Source of the DNA: Pseudomonas baltica
GTDB taxonomy: Bacteria > Pseudomonadota > Gammaproteobacteria > Pseudomonadales > Pseudomonadaceae
Reading direction: 5' to 3'
Assembly: GCF_031880315.1 (NCBI RefSeq)
Contig: NZ_CP134771.1
Span: 4,956,501-5,020,500, forward strand
DNA length: 64,000 nt
The notes under the pieces are model-generated. The model made no database searches. It was not told where the DNA came from and saw only the letters and a program-made list of their open reading frames with translations. This document shows positions 1-7,629 of the stretch, in pieces. Position 1 is the stretch's first letter. Each line of letters opens with the position of its first letter. A program made the position numbers and the translations under genes.

Positions 1-723
1 GGTTTCAACCATTGGTATCACTGCGTGGTGATGGAAGGTCGCAACCGCGAAGTGCGTCGCTTGTGGGAATCTCAGGGCTTGATGGTCAGCCGCCTGAAAC
101 GTGTACGTTTCGGCCCGGTGTTCCTCAATTCCGATTTGCCGATGGGGCGCTGGCGCGAACTGACTCAGTTCGAAGTCGATACGCTCAGCACCGAAGTCGG
201 CCTGACGCCAGTCTTGCAGCCGACCGTCAGCACCAAGATCAAGGACAAGCTCGACCGTATGCAGCGCAAATCGTCGCGGCCGATGGGCCGTAGCGAGCGC
301 GTGCGCCAGTTGCGTCCGGCACACGATGGGGCTGCACCTGCAGAGCGTCCGGCCCGCCAGCCTCGTGACGAGCAAGCCCGTGGTGGTGAAGCGCCGCGTG
401 GTGAACGCGGGCGTACCGATGCGGGTCGTGGTGATGCCCCCCGTGGCGACCGTGCACGCAGCGAAGCTCCCCGTGGCGATCGCAGCCGCACTGACGCCCC
501 TCGTGGCGACCGGGCTCGCACCGAGGCTCCGCGTGGTGAAAAACCCACCCGTGGTACCCCGGTTGCGGATCGTCCACGCGATACCACCAAGCGCCCTGCC
601 AAGCCAGCGCCAAAGCGCCCCGGTGTCGGCCTGACCGACGCGCCGTCGGGCAAGCGCCGTGGCCCGGCCGCCGGTGATGGCCAGCGCCCAGGCTTCGGCC
701 GCCGCAAGCCGAAACCCGAGTAA
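1..723 (+). CDS. rluB: RluB, 23S rRNA pseudouridine(2605) synthase, C-terminal part
   Basis: The reading frame is open from base 1, so the gene begins upstream of the window and only its last 240 residues are visible. The first residues (GFNHWYHCVVMEGRNREVRRL) are the conserved C-terminal end of the RsuA/RluB/RluF pseudouridine synthase domain, where the ENRxVRR-type motif contacts RNA. RluB modifies U2605 of 23S rRNA. After about residue 75 the protein becomes a long basic, low-complexity tail rich in Arg, Gly, Asp, Pro and Ala with degenerate ten-residue repeats; such tails are known in Pseudomonas RluB but vary in length. A clear terminator follows directly. The family call is firm; RluB rather than a sister enzyme rests mainly on the tail. 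Confidence 0.85.
   Translation, partial: GFNHWYHCVVMEGRNREVRRLWESQGLMVSRLKRVRFGPVFLNSDLPMGRWRELTQFEVDTLSTEVGLTPVLQPTVSTKIKDKLDRMQRKSSRPMGRSERVRQLRPAHDGAAPAERPARQPRDEQARGGEAPRGERGRTDAGRGDAPRGDRARSEAPRGDRSRTDAPRGDRARTEAPRGEKPTRGTPVADRPRDTTKRPAKPAPKRPGVGLTDAPSGKRRGPAAGDGQRPGFGRRKPKPE
388..543 (+). repeat. Degenerate ten-codon tandem repeats in the rluB tail
   Basis: The coding sequence repeats a unit of about 30 bp encoding variants of APRGDRxRTE five times (APRGERGRTD, APRGDRARSE, APRGDRSRTD, APRGDRARTE, APRGEK). The copies differ at synonymous and non-synonymous positions, so this is an old or diverging expansion and not a recent slippage product. The encoded segment is expected to be disordered and strongly basic. 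Confidence 0.75.
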
Positions 724-740
724 TCAGCGGGTGGCGATAA

Positions 741-771
741 AAAACGCCAGCCTTAGCGCTGGCGTTTTTTT
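741..771 (+). terminator. Rho-independent terminator after rluB
   Basis: A 9-bp perfect stem (AACGCCAGC / GCTGGCGTT) with a short loop is followed by a run of T residues. It lies 20 bp after the rluB stop. Confidence 0.9.
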
Positions 772-831
772 GCGCGCAGGTGGAACGCACTCCGAACTGT
801 CTTCCTGAAGCGATCTGAGCCCCTGACCCCC

Positions 832-1245
832 ATGCTGGAAATCTCCAACAACGTCCACCTCCCCGATGCCGAGATCGAGCTGACGGCCATCCGCGCCCAG
901 GGCGCTGGTGGTCAGAACGTCAACAAGGTCTCCAGCGCGGTGCACCTGCGCTTCGATATTCGCGCGTCATCATTGCCGGAGTTCTACAAGGAGCGCCTGC
1001 TGGCACTGCGTGATAGCCGCATCACCAGCGACGGGGTGATCGTTCTCAAGGCCCAGCAGTACCGCACGCAAGAGCAGAATCGCGCCGATGCGTTCGAGCG
1101 GCTGCGCGAGCTGATCCTGGGAGCCATCAAGGTGGAGAAGAAGCGTCGCCCGACCAAGCCCACGCTGGGCTCCAAGACCCGCCGCCTGGAGGGCAAGACC
1201 AAACGCGGGGCGATCAAGGCTGGCCGCGGGCGGGTGGATTTCTAG
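832..1245 (+). CDS. arfB: ArfB (YaeJ) alternative ribosome-rescue peptidyl-tRNA hydrolase
   Basis: ArfB rescues ribosomes stalled at the 3' end of truncated mRNAs by entering the A site and hydrolysing peptidyl-tRNA. The 137-residue product has the class I release-factor catalytic GGQ at residues 26-28 ([15 protein letters not shown]), the same position I recall for E. coli ArfB. It ends in a Lys/Arg-rich tail ([26 protein letters not shown]), which in this family sits in the empty mRNA channel. The length matches the family. The stop codon overlaps that of the convergent MFS gene in a palindromic CTAG, so the two genes share four bases. Release-factor domain 2 is absent, which separates it from RF1/RF2. 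Confidence 0.93.
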   Translation: MLEISNNVHLPDAEIELTAIRAQGAGGQNVNKVSSAVHLRFDIRASSLPEFYKERLLALRDSRITSDGVIVLKAQQYRTQEQNRADAFERLRELILGAIKVEKKRRPTKPTLGSKTRRLEGKTKRGAIKAGRGRVDF

Positions 1246-2444
1246 AGCGCGACGTCGGGATGGCGCGCCGCTTGTTGGCTTTGACGGAACAAACGCAGGC
1301 TTAGCACCATGCCGGCCAAGGCTGCCACTGCCGCGACCAGAAAGATCGCGGCGAAGCCGAAGCCACTGGCGACCGCACCCGCCACCGGGCCGGTGATGCC
1401 GAGGGACAAATCCACGAACAGCGAAAAGGCCCCTACGGCCGCACCACGACTGGAGGCAGGCACCAGGTTGACCGCCTCGACGCCTAGCGCCGGAAATACC
1501 AGCGAAAACCCGAAACCGCTCAACGCCGCGCCGGCCATGGCCAGTTCGGCGTTGGGCGCAAGCCACAGCAGCAATAGCCCCAACGTCTCGACGCTGAGGC
1601 AGGCAATGGCCACGCGAAAGCCGCCGATGCGGTTGATGAGGTTGCCGAACAACAGTCGCGCAAGGATGAAACTGCCGCCGAACAGGCTCAAGGACAGGGC
1701 GGCGTTATCCCAATGCTGCGAGCCGAAATACAGGGTGATGAAGGTCGCGATGGTACCGAAGCCCACGCCGCCCAAGGCCAGGCCGCAGCCATGGGGGAAG
1801 ACTTTCCAGAGTACGTGCATGAACGGCAGACGCTCGCCGACCACGATTGGCGCGGGTGGCCGATTCCATGCGAAGGCAATCCCCACGGCGGCCAGCACGA
1901 TAATGCTCATGCCCACGCTCCATAGCCCCAGATGCGAGGCCATGACCACACCCATTGGTGCACCGATGGCCAGCGCGCCGTAGTTGGCGATGCCGTTCCA
2001 GGAGATCACCTTGGCGGTGTGGGCGGCGCCGACCCGGCCGATGCCCCAGCCAATCGCCCCCGAGCCCACCAGGCTTTCGGCAAAGCCCAGAATGATCCGG
2101 CCAAAGAACAGGCTGACCAGGCTGGCCATGGGAAAACTGTGCAGCCAGGCCGACACCAGCATGCACGCACCGCTCACCCCGCAGGCGCCAAGACCGATCA
2201 ATACCGCGCGTTTGCTGCCCTTATTGTCGATGATGCGCCCGGCGAACGAACGGCTCATCAAGGTCGCCAGGTACTGCACGCTGATCACCAGGCCGGCGAT
2301 CACCGCGCCGAAGCCAAGGTCGGTGTGCACATAGCCGGGCAACACCGCCAGCGGAATGCCGATGCTGAGGTAGCCGATAAAGGTGAAGACAACAATGGAG
2401 ACGACTTGCAGCGTGATCTGCATCGGCCGCTGGGAATCAGGCAT
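1242..2444 (-). CDS. MFS transporter of the YfcJ/YhhS type
   Basis: This is a predicted inner-membrane exporter of the major facilitator superfamily, 400 residues from the chosen start MPDSQRPMQ, with about 12 hydrophobic segments. The loop after TM2 reads [15 protein letters not shown], the MFS motif A region (G-x-x-x-D-x-x-G-x-K/R-R). The segment [13 protein letters not shown] is characteristic of the YfcJ/YhhS (UPF0226) arabinose-efflux-like group. An upstream ATG would add 16 residues lacking hydrophobic character, so the inner start is preferred. It is monocistronic and convergent with arfB. The substrate cannot be read from sequence. Confidence 0.82.
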   Translation of the reverse strand: MPDSQRPMQITLQVVSIVVFTFIGYLSIGIPLAVLPGYVHTDLGFGAVIAGLVISVQYLATLMSRSFAGRIIDNKGSKRAVLIGLGACGVSGACMLVSAWLHSFPMASLVSLFFGRIILGFAESLVGSGAIGWGIGRVGAAHTAKVISWNGIANYGALAIGAPMGVVMASHLGLWSVGMSIIVLAAVGIAFAWNRPPAPIVVGERLPFMHVLWKVFPHGCGLALGGVGFGTIATFITLYFGSQHWDNAALSLSLFGGSFILARLLFGNLINRIGGFRVAIACLSVETLGLLLLWLAPNAELAMAGAALSGFGFSLVFPALGVEAVNLVPASSRGAAVGAFSLFVDLSLGITGPVAGAVASGFGFAAIFLVAAVAALAGMVLSLRLFRQSQQAARHPDVAL

Positions 2445-2592
2445 GTAGGGGTCAACTCTGTTGCACGGAAAGGGGAGAGCTGCGGTTGTCAAGGTGGCTA
2501 TGATAAGTCGCGCAGGGTGTGAGTGACACCTTGTGACGATTATTTTAAGCGAGCGCTGTCAGCGGGTGGCGCAGTCCAGGCGCCGCGATGAT

Positions 2593-2781
2593 TCAGGACG
2601 CAGGGATCGAGGGTGCCAGCAAGCGGGTGGCAACCAGTGCGGCGACCGCTTTGTCGCGGCTGCCGAAGCGGGCCAGCAGGATTTTTTGCTTGGCGGCGGG
2701 CAAGCGCTGCCAGACGTCGAGCATCTGTTGCGCGGTCTCGATCATCAGGCCGGCCTGATGTTCGTCGATAGGTGGGTTCAT
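2593..2781 (-). CDS. Small hypothetical protein, 62 residues
   Basis: The open frame encodes a soluble, helix-prone peptide (MNPPIDEHQAGLMIETAQQMLDV...) with a plausible amphipathic pattern and codon use like its neighbours. No Shine-Dalgarno sequence stands out before the ATG. It lies between the MFS gene and sugE, reading the same way as both. I do not recognise the family. It is short enough that a chance frame in GC-rich DNA remains possible. Confidence 0.42.
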   Translation of the reverse strand: MNPPIDEHQAGLMIETAQQMLDVWQRLPAAKQKILLARFGSRDKAVAALVATRLLAPSIPAS

Positions 2782-2889
2782 GGCGATTTCTGTCGAGGCT
2801 GGGAAACAGCCACCAGCATAGCAGGCGTCTGCGGCGCAGTGGAAAGCAGGAGGCGCTGCCGGGGATCACACTGCGCCAGAGGGTGACGT

Positions 2890-3027
2890 CTAGTCTTTGC
2901 GCTTGGCCGGCTGCGGTTCAGCGCGAGAGTCGGCATTCATTGCTTGTTGCTGGCTGGCCGAGACTTTGGATTCCGAGGGTTCTGGCTGGTGCAGGCTCGG
3001 GAAGGGGAGGTTTGGGATTTCATGCAT
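2890..3027 (-). CDS. Possible very small protein, 45 residues
   Basis: On the minus strand an ATG at 3027 opens a 45-codon frame (MHEIPNLPFPSLHQPEPSES...) ending in a basic tail AKRKD. A GGAG lies 8 bases before the ATG. The composition (Pro, Ser, Gln, Glu) suggests a disordered peptide with no membrane segment. I do not recognise it. The ribosome-binding site and the otherwise empty gap support it; the length does not. Confidence 0.35.
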   Translation of the reverse strand: MHEIPNLPFPSLHQPEPSESKVSASQQQAMNADSRAEPQPAKRKD

Positions 3028-3197
3028 CTTGGGCGCTCCACAGGGAAAGGAATGTTCGGAATATTACGAAAATGCGCCGACAGGATAACTCAGGGCATGT
3101 GACAGAGCGATTATAAGTCGATTAAATCTGCTAGATGGCAAATTGCCGCAGGGCTGGGAAAGAGGTGCCGTATTGAGCGCCAAGCCCCCATGCGGCC

Positions 3198-3512
3198 CTA
3201 AGACGCCAGCTTGAGACCCAACAGCCCGATCACGATCAAGGCCACGCTCGCCAGCTTGATCAGCGCCATCGACTCGCCAAACAGCACCACCCCGGTGATG
3301 ACCGTACCCACGGCGCCCAGCCCGCTCCATACCGCATAGGCCGTACCAACGGGCAGTTCGCGCACCGCGATGCCCAGCAGGCCGACGCTGCAGATAATCG
3401 CCAACACGGTGAGTACGGTGGGGAGGGGGCGGGAAAAGCCGTCGGTGTATTTCAGGCCGACGGCCCAGCAGACTTCCAGCAAGCCGGCACAAAACAGAAT
3501 GATCCAGGACAT
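3198..3512 (-). CDS. sugE: SugE/Gdx guanidinium exporter (SMR family)
   Basis: This 104-residue protein has four hydrophobic helices and the invariant small multidrug resistance glutamate at residue 13 (CAGLLEVCWAVGLKYTDG). The SugE/Gdx subtype is indicated by the WAVGLKYTDGF loop; this subtype exports guanidinium in exchange for protons as an antiparallel dimer. The start MSWIILF is chosen because it matches the family and has GAGG upstream; a longer frame adds 15 unlikely residues. A guanidine-II riboswitch lies 25 bases upstream, which agrees with guanidine export and makes quaternary-ammonium resistance a less likely main role. Confidence 0.92.
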   Translation of the reverse strand: MSWIILFCAGLLEVCWAVGLKYTDGFSRPLPTVLTVLAIICSVGLLGIAVRELPVGTAYAVWSGLGAVGTVITGVVLFGESMALIKLASVALIVIGLLGLKLAS

Positions 3513-3537
3513 TACAGACACCTCATCGTTTGCAGAT

Positions 3538-3584
3538 GGGGTCGTCCCCGGATTCAAGTCTGTGGCGACGAAGGTCGTCCTTCG
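3538..3584 (-). promoter_or_regulatory. Guanidine-II (mini-ykkC) riboswitch
   Basis: Read on the minus strand, two short hairpins carry identical ACGA loops: CGAAGG-ACGA-CCTTCG (3584-3569) and GGGG-ACGA-CCCC (3549-3538), separated by 19 nt. Two stems each capped by an ACGR loop define the mini-ykkC/guanidine-II class. The second hairpin ends 25 nt before the sugE ATG, near the GAGG ribosome-binding site, so guanidine binding is expected to open translation. Confidence 0.9.
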
Positions 3585-3627
3585 TGCTGACCATGGTGCC
3601 TAAAATCGATTCCGGGGACAAGTTGCC

Positions 3628-4599
3628 TCAGTGGGCGGCGGGTTTGTTCTCCAGGCTTTCGCTTGGCACGTTTGGGTCCTCCATGCGGCGGAACCAGGTC
3701 GCCAGCAGTGCTCCGGAAATATTGTGCCAGACGCTGAACAGCGCGCTCGGCACCGCCGCCAGCGGTGAGAAGTGCGCACTGGCCAAGGCCGCGCCCAGCC
3801 CCGAGTTCTGCATACCGACTTCCAGCGCCAGTGACTTGCGTTGCGCCAATGGCAGCTTGCACAGCTTGCCGGTGAAGTAGCCCAGCAAGTAGCCGAAGCT
3901 GTTGTGCAGCATCACCACCAGCATGATCAACAGCCCGGACTCGGCGATTTTCGCCTGGCTCAGGGCAACCACCGCACACACGATCATGACGATGCTGACC
4001 ACCGAAATCAGCGGCAATACCTCCACCGCCAGCTTGACCCGCTCGCCCAGCAGACGTTGAGCGACCACGCCAAGGATGATCGGCAGCATCACGAATTGCA
4101 GGATCGACACGAACATGTCCATAAATGAAACCGGCAGCCAGGCCGAGGCCAGCAGCCAGATCAGCGCGGGCGTGAGCAGCGGGGCCAGCAGCGTGGTCAC
4201 AGCCGCGATGGCCACCGACAAGGCGAGGTCGCCTTTGGCCAGCCAGGTCATGACATTCGACGAGGTACCGCTCGGGCAGCAGCCGACCAGGATCACCCCC
4301 ACGGCGATTTCCGCAGGCAGGTGAAACAGCTCGCAAAGAATCCAGGCCACGCCCGGCATGATCACGAAATGCGCGACCACGCCCAGGCCGACCCGCCACG
4401 GGTGGCGAGACAGTGCGGCGAAATCATCCAGCTTGAGCGTCAGGCCCATGCCGAACATGACCAGCCCCAGCAGCGGTACGATCCAGGTTTTCAGGCCCAC
4501 GAACCATGTCGGTTCGCAGTACGCCAATACGGCGAACAGCAAGACCCAGTAAGCGAACGTATTGCCGACGAAGCGGCTCAAGGCGGCCAGTGCACGCAT
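3628..4599 (-). CDS. Bile acid:sodium symporter (BASS) family transporter
   Basis: The 323-residue product has about ten hydrophobic segments and BASS signatures: GLVMFGMGLTLKLDDF near the N-terminus, GVILVGCCPSGTSSNVMTWLAKGD around residue 105, and the crossing region with SLALEVGMQNSGLGAALA near the C-terminus. Family members import bile acids, keto acids (PanS) or other organic anions with sodium. The start MRALAALSRF is chosen because AAGGA lies upstream and the extra 23 codons of the longer frame look non-coding. It follows sugE in the same direction but after the riboswitch leader, so it may be a separate transcript. The substrate is unknown. Confidence 0.85.
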   Translation of the reverse strand: MRALAALSRFVGNTFAYWVLLFAVLAYCEPTWFVGLKTWIVPLLGLVMFGMGLTLKLDDFAALSRHPWRVGLGVVAHFVIMPGVAWILCELFHLPAEIAVGVILVGCCPSGTSSNVMTWLAKGDLALSVAIAAVTTLLAPLLTPALIWLLASAWLPVSFMDMFVSILQFVMLPIILGVVAQRLLGERVKLAVEVLPLISVVSIVMIVCAVVALSQAKIAESGLLIMLVVMLHNSFGYLLGYFTGKLCKLPLAQRKSLALEVGMQNSGLGAALASAHFSPLAAVPSALFSVWHNISGALLATWFRRMEDPNVPSESLENKPAAH

Positions 4600-4682
4600 G
4601 GCGGTGTGTGTCCTTTTTATAATAGAAGCAGGTCGTTCAAATGTGGGCGCGACCCCGGCCGCTCCCACAGGTCAGGTCTGTT

Positions 4683-5603
4683 TCAGATACCCTGTGGAAT
4701 CTCTTCCCCGCCCAGTGCTTCGAAAAGCGCCGGGAGGAACTCGCCGAAGGTCAGCATCATCAGCGTGAAGCTCGCGTCCTGCTGCCCGAGATCGTCTTCG
4801 CCGCCGTTCTCTTCGGCTTCATTGGTCAGCAACTCCTCGAAGCGCAGGCGCTTGACCACCAGTTTGTCGTCCAGCACGAAGGAGATCTTGTCCTGCCAGG
4901 CCAGCGACAGCTGGGTCACCTGCTTGCCAGTGCTCAAGTGCAGCTGGATTTCTTCGCTGGTCAGGTCCTGGCGCTTGCAACGGACGATGCCGCCGTCTTC
5001 GTGGGTGTCGCGCAGCTCGCACTCGTCCAGTACATAGAAGTCATCGGCGGCTTTCTGGGTCTTGACCCAATCGGTCATCACTGCGGTCGGGGCGATCTTC
5101 ACGCCCAACGGTCGCACTGGCAGCGAGCCGATCACTTCGCGAACGGTGGACAGCAGATCTTCGGCACGCTTGGGGCTGGCCGAGTTGACCAGAATCAGGC
5201 CCAGTTTCGGCGCGATGGCGGCAAAGGTGGACGAGCGACGAATAAAGGCACGGGGCAGGAACGCCTGGATGATCTCGTCCTTGATCTGGTCGCGTTCCTT
5301 CTTGTAGACCTTGCGCATCTGCTCGGCCTCGATCTCTTCGACCTTTTCCTTGACCGCGTCACGCACGACGCTGCCTGGCAGGATGCGCTCTTCCTTGCGG
5401 GCGCTGATCAGCATGAAGTCCTGGCTGACGTGCACCAGTGGCGCATCTGCACCCTTGCCGAACGGGGCGACGAAACCGTAAGTGGTCAACTCCTGGCTTG
5501 CACAAGGGCGCGCCAGTTTGGTGGCCAGTGCGGTTTCCAGCGCCTCGGCGTCGAACGGAATATCCTGGGTGAGGCGGTAGACGAGCAGGTTTTTGAACCA
5601 CAT
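4683..5603 (-). CDS. rdgC: RdgC, recombination-associated nucleoid protein
   Basis: RdgC forms a ring-shaped dimer on DNA and limits RecA filament activity. The 306-residue protein begins [13 protein letters not shown], the typical start of the family, and contains the conserved [11 protein letters not shown] segment around residue 42 and a long acidic/basic central helix region ([22 protein letters not shown], longer in full). Length is normal for the family. It is transcribed alone, away from the tRNA pair that begins 160 bp upstream. Confidence 0.95.
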   Translation of the reverse strand: MWFKNLLVYRLTQDIPFDAEALETALATKLARPCASQELTTYGFVAPFGKGADAPLVHVSQDFMLISARKEERILPGSVVRDAVKEKVEEIEAEQMRKVYKKERDQIKDEIIQAFLPRAFIRRSSTFAAIAPKLGLILVNSASPKRAEDLLSTVREVIGSLPVRPLGVKIAPTAVMTDWVKTQKAADDFYVLDECELRDTHEDGGIVRCKRQDLTSEEIQLHLSTGKQVTQLSLAWQDKISFVLDDKLVVKRLRFEELLTNEAEENGGEDDLGQQDASFTLMMLTFGEFLPALFEALGGEEIPQGI

Positions 5604-5713
5604 GAGGTGAATCTCTCCTTAATACACAAGGCGGGCATTATTCTCCCTGTAGCCGCTCAGGCCAACCGGTTCTAAGTCTTTGGAAGGCCTGAAAAAAATA
5701 TTTTAAAAAGTGC

Positions 5714-5742
5714 TTGCCAGAGGTAGGGGGCGTCCGTAGAAT
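5714..5742 (+). promoter_or_regulatory. Sigma-70 promoter of the tRNA-Val/tRNA-Asp transcript
   Basis: TTGCCA (5714-5719) and TAGAAT (5737-5742) are separated by 17 bp, an excellent sigma-70 match. A GC-rich discriminator (GCGCGCC) follows, as is common for stringently controlled stable-RNA promoters. It lies 22 bp before the first tRNA. Confidence 0.75.
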
Positions 5743-5764
5743 GCGCGCCACACCGAGAGTGAAA

Positions 5765-5840
5765 GGGTGATTAGCTCAGCTGGGAGAGCATCTGCCTTAC
5801 AAGCAGAGGGTCGGCGGTTCGATCCCGTCATCACCCACCA
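5765..5840 (+). tRNA. tRNA-Val (anticodon TAC)
   Basis: The 76-nt sequence folds as a cloverleaf: acceptor GGGTGAT pairs with ATCACCC, the anticodon arm CTGCC-TTACAAG-type loop presents TAC, and the T arm contains GGTTCGATC. The CCA end is encoded. Confidence 0.97.
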
Positions 5841-5859
5841 ATCTCTCTTTGTGTATCGC

Positions 5860-5936
5860 GCAGCGGTAGTTCAGTCGGTTAGAATACCGGCCTGTCACGC
5901 CGGGGGTCGCGGGTTCGAGTCCCGTCCGCTGCGCCA
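5860..5936 (+). tRNA. tRNA-Asp (anticodon GTC)
   Basis: The 77-nt sequence has acceptor GCAGCGG pairing with CCGCTGC, an anticodon loop CTGTCAC presenting GTC, a standard GGTTCGAGTCC T arm and an encoded CCA. It lies 19 bp after tRNA-Val and is presumably co-transcribed with it. Confidence 0.97.
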
Positions 5937-5978
5937 TATCTCGCTTCAAGGCCCACTGAACTCCTTGAAGCAAAAAAC

Positions 5979-6006
5979 AAGCGACCTTAACCGGTCGCTT
6001 TTTTTT
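5979..6006 (+). terminator. Rho-independent terminator of the tRNA transcript
   Basis: The stem GCGACC / GGTCGC with loop TTAACC is followed by an uninterrupted run of eight T residues. Confidence 0.88.
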
Positions 6007-6035
6007 ATCCAGATTTTTTCCCTTTGCACCGAACC

Positions 6036-6123
6036 TGTAGCGAGGCGGCTTGCCCCCCGAGAGGCAGGCCCGCAACAGCGATGTTGTCGGCAACATTTTC
6101 GGGGGCAAGCCTCCTCGCTACAG
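6036..6123. repeat. REP pair (REPIN), GTAGCGAGG family
   Basis: Two copies of a short palindromic repeat face each other: TGTAGCGAGGCGGCTTGCCC on the left and the reverse complement type GGGGGCAAGCCTCCTCGCTACA on the right. The right arm contains the stop codon of the Lrp-family gene. Confidence 0.8.
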
Positions 6124-6582
6124 GGGTAGGTAACGCAGCGGCATGGCCGTGGTGTATTTGATCTGCTCCATGGCAAAGCTGGAGCTGATATCCGACAGCC
6201 CGGGTATCTGGATCAACTGCTTGTACACTGCGTCGTAGCCGGCGATGTCCGGCACCGCCATCTTCAGCAGGTAGTCGGTGTCGCCGGCCATCCGGTACAA
6301 CTCCACCACCTCGACGATCTCCGCTACCCGCGCATGAAAGGTCTGCAGCCATTCGGCACTGTGCTGATTGGTCTTGATCGACACGAAAACCGTCACGCCT
6401 ATATTGAGTTTCGAGCGATCGAGCAGCGCCACGCGTTTGCGCAGGATGCCTTCCTCTTCGAGCTTTTGAATGCGCCGCCAGCAGGCCGTGGTGCCCAGGC
6501 CGATGCGTTCGGCGAGGGCGCCGATGGCGAGGGTGCAGTCATCCTGGAGGATTTCGAGGATGGCGCGATCGAATTTGTCCAT
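6118..6582 (-). CDS. Lrp/AsnC-family transcriptional regulator
   Basis: The 154-residue protein starts MDKFDRAILEILQDDCTLAIGALAERIGL, the usual Lrp N-terminal winged helix-turn-helix, with the recognition helix near TTACWRRIQKLEEEGI (residues 32-47). The C-terminal RAM/AsnC effector domain follows, including a GDTDYLLKMAVPD-type segment. Such proteins are octameric amino-acid-responsive regulators. The last codons and the TAG stop lie within an arm of the downstream REPIN, so the very C-terminus (RYLPL) may be REP-derived. The target is not apparent; no amino-acid gene is adjacent. Confidence 0.88.
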   Translation of the reverse strand: MDKFDRAILEILQDDCTLAIGALAERIGLGTTACWRRIQKLEEEGILRKRVALLDRSKLNIGVTVFVSIKTNQHSAEWLQTFHARVAEIVEVVELYRMAGDTDYLLKMAVPDIAGYDAVYKQLIQIPGLSDISSSFAMEQIKYTTAMPLRYLPL

Positions 6583-6656
6583 TGTTCGTCCTGATCGATT
6601 AAGGCGCAGAGTTTACGCTGCGTCGTCGCATTCGAGCCGCAATTCACGGGCTGGCT

Positions 6657-7541
6657 TCAGCAGCGCGCCAGAATCCACTGCACGAAATCCTTCACCTTCG
6701 GCACCTCGGCCGCGTGCTCGGAGTACGCCATGAAGTGCGCGCCGTTGCTTGGGGTGACGTGGCTCAAGGGCACCACCAGTTTACCTTCACGCAGTTCCTC
6801 GGCGACCAGATAGCGCGGGATCAGGGCGATGCCGCAGCCGGCCAGCGCCGCGTGAATGCACATATAGAAGGTATCGAAACGCGGCCCGTGGTAGCTGTTC
6901 TGCGAACTCAAGCTCTGGGCCAGGAACCACTCATGCCAGGCCTCGGGTCGCGATGTACATTGCAGCAGCACCTGTTCGGCCAGTTGCGTAGGGTTGTCGA
7001 ACGGGCGCTCGGCCAGCAGCTCCGGGGAACACACCGGCACTACATCTTCACTGAATAGCTCCAGGCAGGTTGCACCCGGCCAGGTGCCCTGGCCGAAAAA
7101 GAACGCCACATCCGCCTTCGCCTGCAACAGGTCGAACGGCTCCAGTTCGCTGCGGATATCCAGGTGGATATGCGGGAAGTGCTTGCCGAAGCCTTTGAGG
7201 TTGGGGATCAGCCAGCGCGCGCCGAACGTCGGCTGCGTGGCCACACGCAGCACCTCGGTCTCGGCGCCATAGGACAGGATGTAGCGGCTGGACATGTCGA
7301 TCTGGGTAAGGATCTTGTCCACCTCGGTGAGGTACAGCGAGCCTGCCGGGGTGAGCTGCAGGCGGCGGCGCACGCGTTGGAACAGATGGTGCTGGAGCAT
7401 CTCTTCGAGCTGCGCCACCTGCTTGCTCACCGCGCTCTGGGTCAAGTGCAGTTCCTGGGCAGCACGGGTGAAACTCAGGTGCCGCGCCGCCGCTTCGAAG
7501 CATTGCAGCGCGGTCATGGAAGGGGTCAGGCGTCGGGACAT
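6657..7541 (-). CDS. LysR-family transcriptional regulator (GcvA-like)
   Basis: The 294-residue protein has an N-terminal winged helix-turn-helix (LSFTRAAQELHLTQSAVSKQVAQLEE, quoted in part) at about residues 20-45, followed by a LysR substrate-binding domain. The segment RYILSYGAETEVLRVATQPTFGARWL resembles the GcvA/AmpR-like branch. LysR proteins usually regulate a divergent neighbour, but the next upstream gene is a distant same-strand catalase-like gene, so the target is unknown. A single REP element sits immediately upstream of the start. The downstream Lrp gene is 74 bp away and may be separate. Confidence 0.87.
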   Translation of the reverse strand: MSRRLTPSMTALQCFEAAARHLSFTRAAQELHLTQSAVSKQVAQLEEMLQHHLFQRVRRRLQLTPAGSLYLTEVDKILTQIDMSSRYILSYGAETEVLRVATQPTFGARWLIPNLKGFGKHFPHIHLDIRSELEPFDLLQAKADVAFFFGQGTWPGATCLELFSEDVVPVCSPELLAERPFDNPTQLAEQVLLQCTSRPEAWHEWFLAQSLSSQNSYHGPRFDTFYMCIHAALAGCGIALIPRYLVAEELREGKLVVPLSHVTPSNGAHFMAYSEHAAEVPKVKDFVQWILARC

Positions 7542-7552
7542 GGTTGATCGCT

Positions 7553-7577
7553 TTCGGGGGCTGGCCCCTCGCTACAG
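7553..7577. repeat. Single REP element, GTAGCGAGG family
   Basis: TTCGGGGGCTGGCCCCTCGCTACAGG resembles the right arm of the REPIN at 6.1 kb. It is a lone copy, just upstream of the LysR gene and downstream of the catalase-like gene. Confidence 0.6.
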
Positions 7578-7629
7578 GGTCTGGAGGTCTATTCCCTCAC
7601 GGAATGACCCTGTGCGTAAAGGCCAGTGC

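Noticed and set aside
388..543. Possible CRISPR-like direct repeats
   Set aside because: Ten-codon repeats in frame within rluB, with no spacers; they are protein repeats.
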